From: Legionella anisa
Lineage (GTDB): Bacteria; Pseudomonadota; Gammaproteobacteria; Legionellales; Legionellaceae
DNA: 64,000 bases
Assembly (NCBI RefSeq): GCF_001467525.1
Contig: NZ_LNXS01000006.1
Location: 18,438-82,437, forward strand
Direction of reading: 5' to 3'
Shown: one piece after another, positions 42,839 to 52,876 of the stretch
How the letters are laid out: every line of letters starts with the position of its first letter
Numbering within the stretch: position 1 is the first letter of the stretch
Translations under genes and position numbers: made by a program
Notes under the pieces: model-generated
The model's input: only the letters and a program-made list of their open reading frames with translations
What the model was told of the DNA's origin: nothing
The model's database searches: none

Positions 42839-45800
42839 ATGAATTCACCAAATTATCAAAGCTTGGTTTGGGCTCATCCGCTCGTGCAGGATTGGTTTAT
42901 CCAGAAAGTTGGTAAACCTACGGAACCTCAGGAGCAGGGATGGCCATTTATTTTAGCGGGTAATGATACGCTTATTTCCTCACCGACGGGTTCAGGGAAA
43001 ACCCTGGCTGCATTTTTAGCGTGCTTGGATGGGTTGGTTCGCAAAGCTGTGTCCGGAAATTTACTCGATATGACTGAGGTTTTATATGTTTCACCGCTTA
43101 AAGCGCTCAGTAATGATGTGCAAAAAAATTTACTTATACCGCTGGAGGAAATTACTGAATTAGCCAGGGAACGCGGGATGCATTTGCCAGAAATTCGGGT
43201 GGCAGTGAGAACAGGAGATACACCCACTGGCGAGCGCCAAAAAATGCTGAAACAGCCGCCGCATATTTTAATCACCACACCTGAATCCTTTTATATTTTA
43301 TTAACTGCAGAAAAAAGCCGCATCAATTTGGCAAGCATCCATACGGTGATCGTTGATGAAATTCATGCTTTAGCAAACAACAAACGAGGGACGCACTTAG
43401 CTTTATCTCTTGAGCGTTTGGAAGCACTCACTTTAAAACCCTTTATTCGCATTGGATTATCTGCGACCCAAAAACCTTTGGAAAAAGTGGCGCATTTCTT
43501 AACAGGTGCTAAAAAAACCAAAGTAAAATTAGTCAATATAGGACATGCACGCCAACTTGATTTGCAGGTTGTAGTGCCAGACAGTGAGTTAGCTGCTGTT
43601 GCTTCCAATGAAATGTGGGATGAAATTTATGAAAAAATTGCTGCTTTTGCACGAGAAAATCGCTCTACCTTGGTATTTGTTAATACACGAAAATTAGCGG
43701 AACGGGTTGCCCATCATTTGGAACAGCGTTTAGGTGAAGACAAGGTTTTAGCGCATCATGGAAGTTTATCGCGAAAATTGAGGCTTGAAGCAGAAACAAA
43801 ATTAAAAAAAGGGGAGCTGCAAATATTAGTTGCCACCGCCTCTTTAGAGTTAGGAATTGATATAGGAAGTATCGATTTGGTATGCCAAATCGGATCACCA
43901 CGTGCCATTGCTACGGCATTGCAACGCATCGGTCGAGCAGGACACTGGCATGCCGCAATTTCTAAAGGGCGTATTTTTGCGACGACGCGTGATGAGTTGT
44001 TAGAGTGCGCCGCATTGGTTTATGCAATACGTGAAGGGGATTTGGATCAGTTAATTATTCCACAAGAGCCCTTGGATATTTTGGCACAACAAATTGTAGC
44101 TGCATGTGCTACTCAGGATTGGGAAGAGAACGCACTCTTTCACCATTTTAAAAATGCTTATCCATATCAGCATTTAACAAGGGAAAAGTTTAATGAAATT
44201 CTTACGATGTTATCAGAAGGAATTGCCGGTTCGCGAGGACGTTATGGGTCGTATATTCATAGAGATCAGGTAAATCATGTCATAAAAGCACGACGCGGCA
44301 GCCGTCTTGCAGCAATTACGAGTGGAGGAGCCATCCCAGACAATGGATTGTTTACGGTGATTGCATTGCCTGACAATGCGATGGTAGGTACTTTGGATGA
44401 GGATTTTGCAGTAGAAAGTAATCGTGGCGACATTTTTTTATTAGGGACAAATTCCTGGAAAATACTTCGCATTGAAAACGGACGCGTACTGGTGGAAGAC
44501 GCACATGGTGCCCCACCTAGCGTACCTTTTTGGTTAGGGGAAGCACCTGCGCGAAGCATTGAGTTATCATTACAGGTTTCGCAGCTGCGCGAAAAAATAG
44601 ATGCATTATTGCCAGAAAAAAGTCCACAAATTGTTGATATAAAACAATACCCCGAAATTAAGGCCGCCATTCAATGGTTGATGAGTCATTGTGGCCTGGA
44701 TCATTCTGCTGCAGAGCAGTTACTGGAGTATGTCCGTTTAGGGCGACAAATTCTGGGGGCGGTTCCTACACAAAAAACAGTCATTGCCGAACGTTTCTTT
44801 GATGAAAGTGGTGGGATGCAGTTAATAATCCATGCACCTTTTGGTGCTCGTATTAATAAGGCTTGGGGATTGGCTTTACGCAAGAAATTTTGTCGATCAT
44901 TTAATTTTGAATTACAAGCTGCTGCGACCGACAATGGGTTAAATATCGCTTTGGCAGAGCAACACAGTTTTCCTTTGTCTGATGTGTTTCATTTTTTGCA
45001 TACAAACACGTTAAAAGAAGTTGTGATCCAAGCAGTGTTGCAATCCCCTTTTTTAGGTGTGCGATTTCGCGCAGTGGCCGCACGCTCCTTATCATTATTG
45101 CGTTTTCGCGGCGGTAAAAAAATTCCTCCAAACATTCAACGCATGCTTGCAGATGATTTATTGGCAGCTGTTTTCCCAGATGCTGCAGCGTGCCAGGATA
45201 ATTTGGGCGGCCGTGATGTCCTGTTGCCCGAGCACCCACTCATCGAAGAGACCATGAAAGATATTCTCACCGAAGCTTTAGATATCGATGGATTCGCTGA
45301 GGTGATTCATGCGATTGAATCCAAGCACATTACGTGTCTTGCAGTAGATACTCCAGTGCCTTCCGTATTCTCTCATGAAATTTTAAATGCCAACCCTTAT
45401 GCATTTTTGGATGATGCTCCTTTAGAGGAGCGACGATCACGAGCGGTTGAAATGCGTCGAGTACTCCCAGAGGCTCTGTTGGAGGAGGTGGGTAAACTGG
45501 ATCCCAAAGCAATAACGGAAGTACAAGAACAAGCCTGGCCAGATATACGCTCTGCAGATGAGTTACATGATGTCTTACACACCGTGATTGTTTTTCCAGA
45601 AACAATTCATGTGTCAGAGTACCAATCTACTTTACCCATATGGAAACACTATTTTATTGAATTACAGCGCGAAGGAAGAGCGGCATTAGCTACGGTTGCT
45701 GGCACGAATTATTATGTATCTGCTGAAAAAAAGAAGACTTTTCATTGTATTTTTCCGCAAGCAACATTTGCGAACGAGATGGTTGATATTGAAGAAGAGC

Positions 45801-47101
45801 CAAACTCACAAGATGAGGGCATTCTGAAGGCTCTGCGTGGCTGGCTTTTGCATACGGGACCAATTACCCAAAAGGTACTTACTGGCTGTTTGCAACTTTC
45901 TTCACTGGATGTGGAGCATGCTTTATTAAAATTGGAAGCCAGTGGTTATCTATTGCGCGGAAATTTTCGGGCAGAGTATGTTGATGAAATCGAGTGGTGT
46001 GAACGTCGTTTGTTGGCGCGTATCCATCGTTACACCACAGAATCTTTGCGCAAACAAATTAAACCCGTGACTCGGGCACAATTTATGGCTTGGCTACTCA
46101 AGTGGCAGCATGTCACAAAAGGAAATCAGATGCATGGCGAGAGCGGGCTGTTGGAGGTAATCAAGCAACTGCAAGGTTTTGAACTCGCTGCCAATGCGTG
46201 GGAGTCTGATATTTTTCCTGCGCGCGTACACGATTATGATTTGTTGATGCTTGATAAACTGTGTATGAGCGGTCTTGTAGGTTGGGGACGCGTATCACCT
46301 CATCCTTCTGTAATTGTAAACGAGGATGAAGCAAAAAAATCAAGACGTCTATCACCAACCCGAAATGCACCGATTACTTTTTTTGTCCGAGAGGAATCCG
46401 ATTGGATTCCACCGCATGCACTAGTGGATAATATTGAAGAGGTGAATAGTTTAAGCCATCCTGCACGTAATATTTATCAATTTTTACAAAAATATGGGGC
46501 TTCATTTTATGCAGACATCGTTCGCGGTACGGGAAATCTAAAAGTTGAAGTGGAAAATGGTTTATGGGAATTGGTTGCAGCAGGTATGGTCACAGCAGAT
46601 AGTTTTGATAATGTACGTACCCTGATGAGTACAAAACGTAAATATCACAGCCGACATCGACGCAGGCCACTGTTTCCACTCAGTACAGGCCGTTGGTCTT
46701 TATTGCATGTACATGCGCAAGCGGATCATGAAAAAAGGGTGGAAGCTGCATGTTGGATGCTGCTGAAACGCTACGGTGTGGTATTTCGTGATTTACTCGC
46801 ACGTGAAAAAAATATTCCGCGTTGGCGAGATTTATTGATTTTCTTGCGACGTCTTGAATTACGTGGTGAAGTACGTGGTGGTCGTTTTGTTGATGGATTT
46901 TTAGGTGAACAATTTGCATTACCTTATGCTGTGGATTCCTTACGAGCTATGCGAAATGAAGAGCTTGACGAGGTGCCGCAAACCATTTCATCTGTAGATC
47001 CTTTGAATTTAATAGGAATTGTATTACCAGGCGAGAGGGTCTCTGCAGCGATAAAATCGGAGATACGATTAATTGGGGGACAAGTTGCTTCACAGGTCTA
47101 G
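42839..47101 (+). CDS. lhr: Lhr-type superfamily 2 helicase
   Basis: At 1420 residues this is a long bacterial Lhr (large helicase-related). The helicase core shows Walker A SSPTGSGKTLAAF (about 50-62), DEIHA (about 180), LSATQ, the motif IV region STLVFVNTRKLAERVAHHLE and motif VI ALQRIGRAGHW (about 360). Beyond the core is the Lhr winged-helix and beta-barrel part, then a long C-terminal region (residues about 850-1420) like that of E. coli Lhr. Lhr translocates 3' to 5' on single-stranded DNA, unwinds RNA:DNA hybrids and is linked to DNA repair. It is alone on its strand and converges with pncA across a palindromic repeat. Confidence 0.93.
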   Translation: MNSPNYQSLVWAHPLVQDWFIQKVGKPTEPQEQGWPFILAGNDTLISSPTGSGKTLAAFLACLDGLVRKAVSGNLLDMTEVLYVSPLKALSNDVQKNLLIPLEEITELARERGMHLPEIRVAVRTGDTPTGERQKMLKQPPHILITTPESFYILLTAEKSRINLASIHTVIVDEIHALANNKRGTHLALSLERLEALTLKPFIRIGLSATQKPLEKVAHFLTGAKKTKVKLVNIGHARQLDLQVVVPDSELAAVASNEMWDEIYEKIAAFARENRSTLVFVNTRKLAERVAHHLEQRLGEDKVLAHHGSLSRKLRLEAETKLKKGELQILVATASLELGIDIGSIDLVCQIGSPRAIATALQRIGRAGHWHAAISKGRIFATTRDELLECAALVYAIREGDLDQLIIPQEPLDILAQQIVAACATQDWEENALFHHFKNAYPYQHLTREKFNEILTMLSEGIAGSRGRYGSYIHRDQVNHVIKARRGSRLAAITSGGAIPDNGLFTVIALPDNAMVGTLDEDFAVESNRGDIFLLGTNSWKILRIENGRVLVEDAHGAPPSVPFWLGEAPARSIELSLQVSQLREKIDALLPEKSPQIVDIKQYPEIKAAIQWLMSHCGLDHSAAEQLLEYVRLGRQILGAVPTQKTVIAERFFDESGGMQLIIHAPFGARINKAWGLALRKKFCRSFNFELQAAATDNGLNIALAEQHSFPLSDVFHFLHTNTLKEVVIQAVLQSPFLGVRFRAVAARSLSLLRFRGGKKIPPNIQRMLADDLLAAVFPDAAACQDNLGGRDVLLPEHPLIEETMKDILTEALDIDGFAEVIHAIESKHITCLAVDTPVPSVFSHEILNANPYAFLDDAPLEERRSRAVEMRRVLPEALLEEVGKLDPKAITEVQEQAWPDIRSADELHDVLHTVIVFPETIHVSEYQSTLPIWKHYFIELQREGRAALATVAGTNYYVSAEKKKTFHCIFPQATFANEMVDIEEEPNSQDEGILKALRGWLLHTGPITQKVLTGCLQLSSLDVEHALLKLEASGYLLRGNFRAEYVDEIEWCERRLLARIHRYTTESLRKQIKPVTRAQFMAWLLKWQHVTKGNQMHGESGLLEVIKQLQGFELAANAWESDIFPARVHDYDLLMLDKLCMSGLVGWGRVSPHPSVIVNEDEAKKSRRLSPTRNAPITFFVREESDWIPPHALVDNIEEVNSLSHPARNIYQFLQKYGASFYADIVRGTGNLKVEVENGLWELVAAGMVTADSFDNVRTLMSTKRKYHSRHRRRPLFPLSTGRWSLLHVHAQADHEKRVEAACWMLLKRYGVVFRDLLAREKNIPRWRDLLIFLRRLELRGEVRGGRFVDGFLGEQFALPYAVDSLRAMRNEELDEVPQTISSVDPLNLIGIVLPGERVSAAIKSEIRLIGGQVASQV

Positions 47102-47147
47102 CCTGGTTGCTTCCAACTGAATATTCTATACCTCGCTGAAAAGTAAT

Positions 47148-47237
47148 GTAGCCTGGGTGCAGCGAAGCGGAACCCGGGATTTCTACATTTAAATAAAACT
47201 TCTCAACCCGGGTTTCGCTTCGCTGCACCCAGGCTAC
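47148..47237. repeat. GTAGCCTGGGTG palindromic repeat, copy 5
   Basis: Arms GTAGCCTGGGTGCAGCGAAG and CTTCGCTGCACCCAGGCTAC are exact complements, with inner CGGAACCCGGG / AACCCGGGTTTCG. It lies exactly between the convergent ends of lhr and pncA. Confidence 0.9.
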
Positions 47238-47253
47238 ATTGCATATTTCATGA

Positions 47254-47859
47254 TTAAATTTCGTGGCTCTGTAAGAAGTTGACGCCCTTATGTAAAAGTT
47301 CAGGTTTAATTTTTTTAAAATCGTTTTCATTTAGGGGTCTGGTAGCATCTTCAATTAAATGACATGTGAAACCTTCCTGAAGCGCATCTTTTATCGTGAA
47401 GTAAACACAAATATCGGCACATAAACCACAAAAATAGAGTTCATTAATACCTTTTGCATGAAGATAACCACCTAAGCCGATGTCTCTTTTATGGCCATTA
47501 TCATAAAAACCGCTGTAACTGTCGATTTCAGGATCCATGGCTTTTCGAAAAATAGCGGCCACAGGTCTTGTGTCAAGTGTGGGATAAAATTCCGCACCGA
47601 AGGTTCCCTGGACGCAATGATCAGGCCATAGTATTTGCTCTATTCCATGCAACATAACTTTTTCAAAAGGTTTTTTTCCAGGATTATTGGAAGCAAAACT
47701 TTTATGATGTTGCGGATGCCAATCCTGGGTAGCAACAATCAAATCGAACTTTGGAAGTAGCTGATTAATTACCGGAACAATAGAATCCCCTTGCGGAACC
47801 GCTAGGGAACCACCGGGCATAAAATCATTTTGTACATCCAGAATAATTAAGGTTTTCAT
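47254..47859 (-). CDS. pncA: Nicotinamidase (pyrazinamidase)
   Basis: The 201-residue isochorismatase-fold enzyme begins TLIILDVQNDFMPGGSLAV (catalytic Asp8). It has the metal-binding TQDWHPQHHKSF (about 52-63) and the nucleophile GLCADICVYFT (Cys about 150). It converts nicotinamide to nicotinate, the first step of the Preiss-Handler salvage route to NAD. The nicotinate phosphoribosyltransferase gene is 14 bases upstream on the same strand, so the two consecutive enzymes are co-transcribed. Confidence 0.94.
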   Translation of the reverse strand: MKTLIILDVQNDFMPGGSLAVPQGDSIVPVINQLLPKFDLIVATQDWHPQHHKSFASNNPGKKPFEKVMLHGIEQILWPDHCVQGTFGAEFYPTLDTRPVAAIFRKAMDPEIDSYSGFYDNGHKRDIGLGGYLHAKGINELYFCGLCADICVYFTIKDALQEGFTCHLIEDATRPLNENDFKKIKPELLHKGVNFLQSHEI

Positions 47860-47873
47860 GGGTATGTTCGGAT

Positions 47874-49274
47874 TTATTTTTTATATTTGTTAATTAGCTC
47901 ATTCCGTTTTATTTTAAGCTCTTTGCTTAATCCTACCTGATAGGAGCTTGGTTTTTCAAATCGTTTGTATTCTTCAGGTAGTTGGCTCAGTCTCTTTCTA
48001 CTGTATTCCACAATTTGCTCGAGCGTTTTCGTTGGCATTAATCGTTTGCCATTTTCCATGACTTTTTGCAATAAAGGTTCGTGCTGATCATGATCAAGGG
48101 ACAATAATTTTTCGGTTTCAAAAGGAGCATAAACTTCATCTAAATTCGTCTCATTCATTAGCCCAACAACATCAAAACCTAAAAAAGTATTCTTACGTAA
48201 TAATCTGAAAACCTGCTTTTTATAAGGCAAGGTGATTTTGGTTTTCGATTCAGAAAGTTTAAGCCGAGGCTTTTCATTAGCAAAAGCCAGCTTATATACG
48301 CCGTCTAAAGCACCATCCGGAGCCCCAACAACTAAATTTGTACCCACCCCAAAAATATCAATCGGTGCTTTCTGGTCACGAAGGGCTTTTATTCTTGTTT
48401 CATCCAATTGATTGGAAGCTACAATTTTTACATACTGTAACCCTGCTTCATCCAACATGCGACGTGTTTTTTTTGCCAAATCTTCCAAGTCACCACTGTC
48501 TAATCGAATGGCTTGCAACCGATGGCCGCGTTGTTCCATTTCTTTACCTATACGAATAGCATTGGGTACACCACTTTCCAGAGTACTGTACGTATCAACC
48601 AGAAGAGTACAATTATCAGGCCAGATTTCAGCAAAATCACGAAATGCTGCTAATTCACTATCGTAACTTTGGATAAATGAATGTGCCATAGTTCCGGAGA
48701 TTGGGATATCGTAATCCCGTCCTGCACATACATTGCTTGTTGCATCAAATCCCCCAACAATTGCGGCTCGACTGGCATAATAGCCTCCAGGGCCTTGAGC
48801 TCTTCGCAAACCGAAATCAACTAATTTGCAATCGCCTGCAACGTATCGAATACGACTTGCTTTTGTGGCAATCAGTGTTTGAAAATTGAGTAAGTTTAGA
48901 AGAATTGTTTCGATAAGCTGTGCTTCTATCATATTGGCTTCAACAGTGACCACGGGGCAAGTGGGAAAAACTAAATCCCCTTCAGATGGAGCATAAACAG
49001 TTCCATTAAAGCGAAAGTTTTTCAGATAATCGAGAAAGTCGGGATGCATTCCTTTACTTTGTAAAAAATGAATATCACGTTCGTTGAAATGATAGTTTTC
49101 TAATATTTCTAATAAGTCTGTTAAGCCAGAAAAAATGGCATATCCCGAACCGAATGGAAGTTTTCTGAAAAAATAATCGAACACAGCGGTATTATTTTTG
49201 TGTCCTTTCAGAAAATAAACCTGCGCCATGCTCAGTTGATATTGATCAGTATAACTTCCAGTAAAATCAAACAT
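47874..49274 (-). CDS. pncB: Nicotinate phosphoribosyltransferase
   Basis: The 466-residue product starts MFDFTGSYTDQYQLSMAQVY and shows the family landmarks VDFGLRRAQGPGGYYASRAA (about 154-173), SGTMAHSFIQSYDSELAAF (about 192-210), RLDSGDLEDLAKK and the phosphate-binding FGVGTNLVVG. It joins nicotinate with PRPP to give nicotinate mononucleotide. The length is of the longer, PRPP/ATP-coupled bacterial type. I used ATG 49274; a TTG at 49301 adds nine unconserved residues. It forms an operon with pncA. Confidence 0.94.
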   Translation of the reverse strand: MFDFTGSYTDQYQLSMAQVYFLKGHKNNTAVFDYFFRKLPFGSGYAIFSGLTDLLEILENYHFNERDIHFLQSKGMHPDFLDYLKNFRFNGTVYAPSEGDLVFPTCPVVTVEANMIEAQLIETILLNLLNFQTLIATKASRIRYVAGDCKLVDFGLRRAQGPGGYYASRAAIVGGFDATSNVCAGRDYDIPISGTMAHSFIQSYDSELAAFRDFAEIWPDNCTLLVDTYSTLESGVPNAIRIGKEMEQRGHRLQAIRLDSGDLEDLAKKTRRMLDEAGLQYVKIVASNQLDETRIKALRDQKAPIDIFGVGTNLVVGAPDGALDGVYKLAFANEKPRLKLSESKTKITLPYKKQVFRLLRKNTFLGFDVVGLMNETNLDEVYAPFETEKLLSLDHDQHEPLLQKVMENGKRLMPTKTLEQIVEYSRKRLSQLPEEYKRFEKPSSYQVGLSKELKIKRNELINKYKK

Positions 49275-49566
49275 ATGAGTAAGTATCCTTGTTTTGGACA
49301 ATAAAATTCTAGGTCAGGGTAAAAGCCAGTTATATTGCCATAATAATTGAGGAAATACACTTCCATGAAGCATTAGCAAGAATAATGTGACAGGCGTCTG
49401 TTACGCTAGATTTAAAATAATTAATTTGTTATATATTTAGAAAAAATGTCAATAATTTGCATTGATTGTTGACTCAAATTGGTCATGTTTCGGTTGTTTC
49501 AGTGCATAATTTTTTTGCGATTATTTTCTTAACAAGAACTACTCAGTAAGACATGGAGTGAAAAGG

Positions 49567-50841
49567 ATGAAAGTCTATGAGTTAAAAAAACACGTTGAGG
49601 AGCTACTTAAAAGCAAGATTGATCCATTAAAAACCCCTAGAGAAATCATTGGATTCATCTCAAAATTAGTTGAGATACTTGAACCGCTCGAGGATAAGAG
49701 TGAATTTTATCCTGGAATGATGCCTCCTGTTAAAAATCTTATTGATCAATTTTGGTATTGGGTAGTAGGTAATGTACCGTATGAACAATGGAAAGAGGGT
49801 ACTTATGTCATTCCTTGGCTTTCTTTACAACGACTTTTAGTTAAAGAGGGTTTATTAGCTGCTGATTTTCATCATCCTGTTTTGTATGAAGCACTGAAAA
49901 ATCAGTTTAATCACTTGGCTGGCAATCGTTTGAAAATAACGGAGCTTATGCCTTTACTTATTCGTGCTGGGCGAATGCTTGGTTATATGGATCCTACTGA
50001 GAATGGTTATCCTTTTGTAAGATTGCATGCAGGAATCGCTGCACGCATGCCACAAGAGATTACAAAAATAAAAGACATCATGTTTTTGCTGAGATCAGCT
50101 TTTTATTTAATTTATAAATATTGCACTGTGGAGCAATTAACGTTAATGCCTTTTCTGATTTATTTTCGGAATCTTACTACAGATGAAGAGCGGCGTTCTG
50201 AATTAGCGATTTTTAATTATTTAACTCAAAACACAGCAGATTGCATCGAGTTTTTTAATACTTATGATGAATACATCGATACCCGGTCAATCACTCTTAT
50301 TGATGCTTTGCAGAATGTATCTGCATGGATGCCTACCAAACGCCCAGATTTTCTAAATGCTACGAACCGAAGTCGTTGGATTTATCCTTTTATTCAGCAA
50401 GTCAGGCTTGCTGCCGGGGATGATTTAGGAAATGATTTAATCAATAGCACACTTCATTTATTAGAGTTGGATTTTGCGACTCGAAAAGATCAATCGTTTA
50501 CTGGGGCTTTGAGTTTTACTGCTGCAGTCAAAAGACAAGCACAAGTACTGACAAATGAGGAAGCAAAACTTGTTCATTCAGCAACTTGTTTATTTTGTTT
50601 GGAAAAGTACATAAAACATCGTGTAGAAGATCCTCTTGGTGACAAACATTCTTTTTTATCACTCTCTGGGGAGACAAAGTGTCACGCAGCCGAAAAAAGA
50701 ATGTCGGCCATTCTTGGCAGACCTACCAGGTTTGGTTTTTTTGAAACTTTGGCCATAAATCAAGGACGCTTGAAAAAATTGATTGATTTTCTTGAAGAAA
50801 GTCCAGAAAAATACCCAGAGGATTATATTGTGTCGATATGA
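49567..50841 (+). CDS. Uncharacterised soluble protein (424 aa)
   Basis: A helix-rich protein without signal peptide, membrane segment or recognisable catalytic motif. The N-terminus is charged and helical (KVYELKKHVEELLKSKIDPL); the centre is hydrophobic-aromatic (IMFLLRSAFYLIYKYCTVEQ), and a late segment has CLFCLEKYIKH followed by a small GETKCHAAEKR region. It looks like a lineage-specific Legionella protein, possibly an effector; there is no direct support for that. ATG 49567 has GGAG nine bases upstream and is preferred over GTG 49558. Confidence 0.55.
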   Translation: MKVYELKKHVEELLKSKIDPLKTPREIIGFISKLVEILEPLEDKSEFYPGMMPPVKNLIDQFWYWVVGNVPYEQWKEGTYVIPWLSLQRLLVKEGLLAADFHHPVLYEALKNQFNHLAGNRLKITELMPLLIRAGRMLGYMDPTENGYPFVRLHAGIAARMPQEITKIKDIMFLLRSAFYLIYKYCTVEQLTLMPFLIYFRNLTTDEERRSELAIFNYLTQNTADCIEFFNTYDEYIDTRSITLIDALQNVSAWMPTKRPDFLNATNRSRWIYPFIQQVRLAAGDDLGNDLINSTLHLLELDFATRKDQSFTGALSFTAAVKRQAQVLTNEEAKLVHSATCLFCLEKYIKHRVEDPLGDKHSFLSLSGETKCHAAEKRMSAILGRPTRFGFFETLAINQGRLKKLIDFLEESPEKYPEDYIVSI

Positions 50842-51050
50842 GCCCAACTTGCACGATGTCCTGATATCATCAGAGGGTTAAAAGAATAGGCCTCAGTAAA
50901 ACACGCCCTAAGGACTTCGTGTATTAAGAGGACTGTTTTATATAAAAATTTTTCCATTTGAAATTTGCTTTTCCATAGTGTGTAACATATATTTATTATT
51001 AGCTTCAGTACCTTAAAATCATTTTTAAGTTATTTAGAAAAGGAGTTCTT

Positions 51051-51467
51051 ATGCGTGTCATGAATAAGCTTTCACTAGCAACAGTGTTAGGTATTTTGGC
51101 AGTTTCACCCAGTGTTTACGCTGCGGATGCCCCTGATATTTCCGGATCCTATAAATGTTCCTATCACGATCCATTTACTACGCCTAATGATGGAACCGAA
51201 ACTGTAGTGTTCAAAAAAAATGGAGATGTTTATAAAATTTCAGGAATTCCTACAGGAAGTGTATTTCCATATTATATTGGTAAAGGCATAATGAATAAAA
51301 ATGTCGGTAATGCGATTGGCTATATCTTTTGGCAACCCAAATCTCCATCCGTAACAACGATTCAACTGTTTACAATCAAACCTGATGGTTCTTTGGATGG
51401 TGTTTTTGCAGAAAGTAATAAAGATAAGGGTGGTACTGAAACATGTACTAAAGCAGCACAACAATAA
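51051..51467 (+). CDS. Secreted small protein, paralogue 1 (138 aa)
   Basis: A Sec signal peptide (cleavage after PSVYA, about residue 24) is followed by a compact beta-rich domain that begins DISGSYKCSYHDP and ends TETCTK. One Cys lies near each end and probably forms a disulfide. The central TIQLFTIKPDGSLDGVF motif recurs in the next gene as GIQMIEIKPDGSLQSNW, so the two are tandem paralogues. The family is not recognised; periplasmic or extracellular location is expected. AAAGGAG lies seven bases before the ATG. Confidence 0.68.
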   Translation: MRVMNKLSLATVLGILAVSPSVYAADAPDISGSYKCSYHDPFTTPNDGTETVVFKKNGDVYKISGIPTGSVFPYYIGKGIMNKNVGNAIGYIFWQPKSPSVTTIQLFTIKPDGSLDGVFAESNKDKGGTETCTKAAQQ

Positions 51468-51513
51468 TAGAGAGTTATTCGCATAAGATGATTATGAGAA
51501 AAGGAATTTTATT

Positions 51514-51999
51514 ATGAAAACTGTGATTAAAAGTGTTTATTTAGTTGCTGCGTTATCTCTGCCCACTTTAACGGCTTATGCAGATAATGCCAGTACTCCA
51601 GGCAAGACCGATACTTCGCCAACGAATACTGATACTGCACCAGGCAATACCAGTACATCGACAAGCAAAACGGGTGCCTCTGCTTTTTTGGGTGACTATC
51701 AGTGCCAACGTGTTGATGGCTCAAATAATACCAACTCTTATCCTCTTACCGTATCAAAATCTGGGGATACTTATACTTTACAATGGGAAAATAGTAATGG
51801 GGATCCGGTTCTTTATGGCACGGGAGTTATGCATCCCAACATGACTAATGTAGTTGCCACCTCATTTTGGGATCCTAGAAAGCCGGATACAATTGGTATT
51901 CAAATGATTGAAATCAAACCAGACGGATCATTACAATCCAATTGGGTAGTACAAACAGACAATCAAGTTGGCTCAGAGACGTGTACTCGAAACAAGTAG
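51514..51999 (+). CDS. Secreted small protein, paralogue 2, with Thr/Ser-rich linker (161 aa)
   Basis: The signal peptide (cleavage after TAYA, about residue 23) is followed by a linker of about 30 residues, low in complexity (repeated DT/NT/ST units), then the same domain as in the preceding gene: GDYQCQRVDG, IEIKPDGSLQSNW and a final ETCTRNK. The linker is absent from paralogue 1 and may be a spacer or a target for glycosylation. The two genes are 46 bases apart, each with its own ribosome site, and a terminator follows this one. Confidence 0.68.
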   Translation: MKTVIKSVYLVAALSLPTLTAYADNASTPGKTDTSPTNTDTAPGNTSTSTSKTGASAFLGDYQCQRVDGSNNTNSYPLTVSKSGDTYTLQWENSNGDPVLYGTGVMHPNMTNVVATSFWDPRKPDTIGIQMIEIKPDGSLQSNWVVQTDNQVGSETCTRNK

Positions 52000-52025
52000 T
52001 TGAATCTTATAAGAATCTGTAGAAT

Positions 52026-52054
52026 AAAAGGGGTTACTATTGTAACTCCTTTTA
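52026..52054 (+). terminator. Rho-independent terminator after the secreted paralogues
   Basis: AAAAGGGGTTAC and GTAACTCCTTTT pair across TATT with one mismatch, followed by ATTTTGT. It lies between convergent genes and could serve both. Confidence 0.75.
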
Positions 52055-52076
52055 TTTTGTGCCAAGGCACTGTGAA

Positions 52077-52670
52077 TTATAGTCTATTTCTCATTTTATA
52101 ATAGAGAATGGCAAGGGGTTCTTTGAGAAAATAACGTGATAGGAATTTGTTTTTTGTCCAACAGGTGCTTTTTACTGCAGGTGAGCTGATCACTTTAATT
52201 CCCAATTTTTGAGCGACTAGAATGGCTCTGGGTGCATGAAAAGGCTCAGTTACTAACAGAATGGATTTAAATTTATTCGTTTGAATTATTTTTTTGGAAA
52301 AAAGAAAATTTTCATAAGTCGAAGTTGATGCTGATTCAAGCAGGATGTCTTTGGCAGGTACACCCATAGAGAGTGCAATTTTTTTCATGGTTTGTGCTTC
52401 ATTTGCCCCATCTTCGATGTCAGTACCGCCAGTGAAAAGAAGTTTAGGTGCGTAGTTGGCTTTATATAAATCAACCGCATGTTTTATGCGAGCTACAAGA
52501 CAAAGATTGTATGAGTTATTGCGATAAGCCTTTGCTCCAAGGACTAAAATAACATCTGCCTGTTTTTTTTCATCATGTTCCGCATTTTTTATAATATAAA
52601 AAGCAAGAAAAGAATAAACAATAATGAATGTCAGTAAGACAAAAATACCTATTCGCATGAGATGTTTCAT
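52077..52670 (-). CDS. YdcF/SanA-type DUF218 protein
   Basis: The 197-residue protein has one N-terminal membrane helix (about 6-27) and then the DUF218 fold: ADVILVLGAKAYRNN (about 38-52), KLLFTGGTDIEDGANEAQTM and SILLVTEPFHAPRAILVAQK. Relatives (SanA, ElyC, YdcF) act in envelope or peptidoglycan precursor metabolism, and their chemistry is not settled. The active domain would face the periplasm. The gene is alone on the minus strand. Confidence 0.85.
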   Translation of the reverse strand: MKHLMRIGIFVLLTFIIVYSFLAFYIIKNAEHDEKKQADVILVLGAKAYRNNSYNLCLVARIKHAVDLYKANYAPKLLFTGGTDIEDGANEAQTMKKIALSMGVPAKDILLESASTSTYENFLFSKKIIQTNKFKSILLVTEPFHAPRAILVAQKLGIKVISSPAVKSTCWTKNKFLSRYFLKEPLAILYYKMRNRL

Positions 52671-52796
52671 AAGCGCTCTAAATGCATAAATTAAATAATT
52701 GGGTTGGTTCCTTATCGAAGGAAAATTTCATCGCATCATTGTATGGATGCTGAATCGAAAGAACAAGCAAAAATCTTATCTTAATCGTTTAAAAGC

Positions 52797-52822
52797 CTGT
52801 CATCCCAGAGTAGGGACGACAG
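52797..52822. terminator. Hairpin of the GTCATCCC type
   Basis: CTGTCATCCC and GGGACGACAG pair (with AT/AC unpaired) around AGAGTA, 55 bases beyond the 3' end of the His-rich gene on the minus strand. A related GGTCATCCCTGCGTAGG sequence occurs near 63853, so it belongs to a dispersed family. Confidence 0.45.
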
Positions 52823-52876
52823 TATATGCAAAAATGACCGCTTTTTAAGATAACTGAAATCCTACCTTTTTTATAA

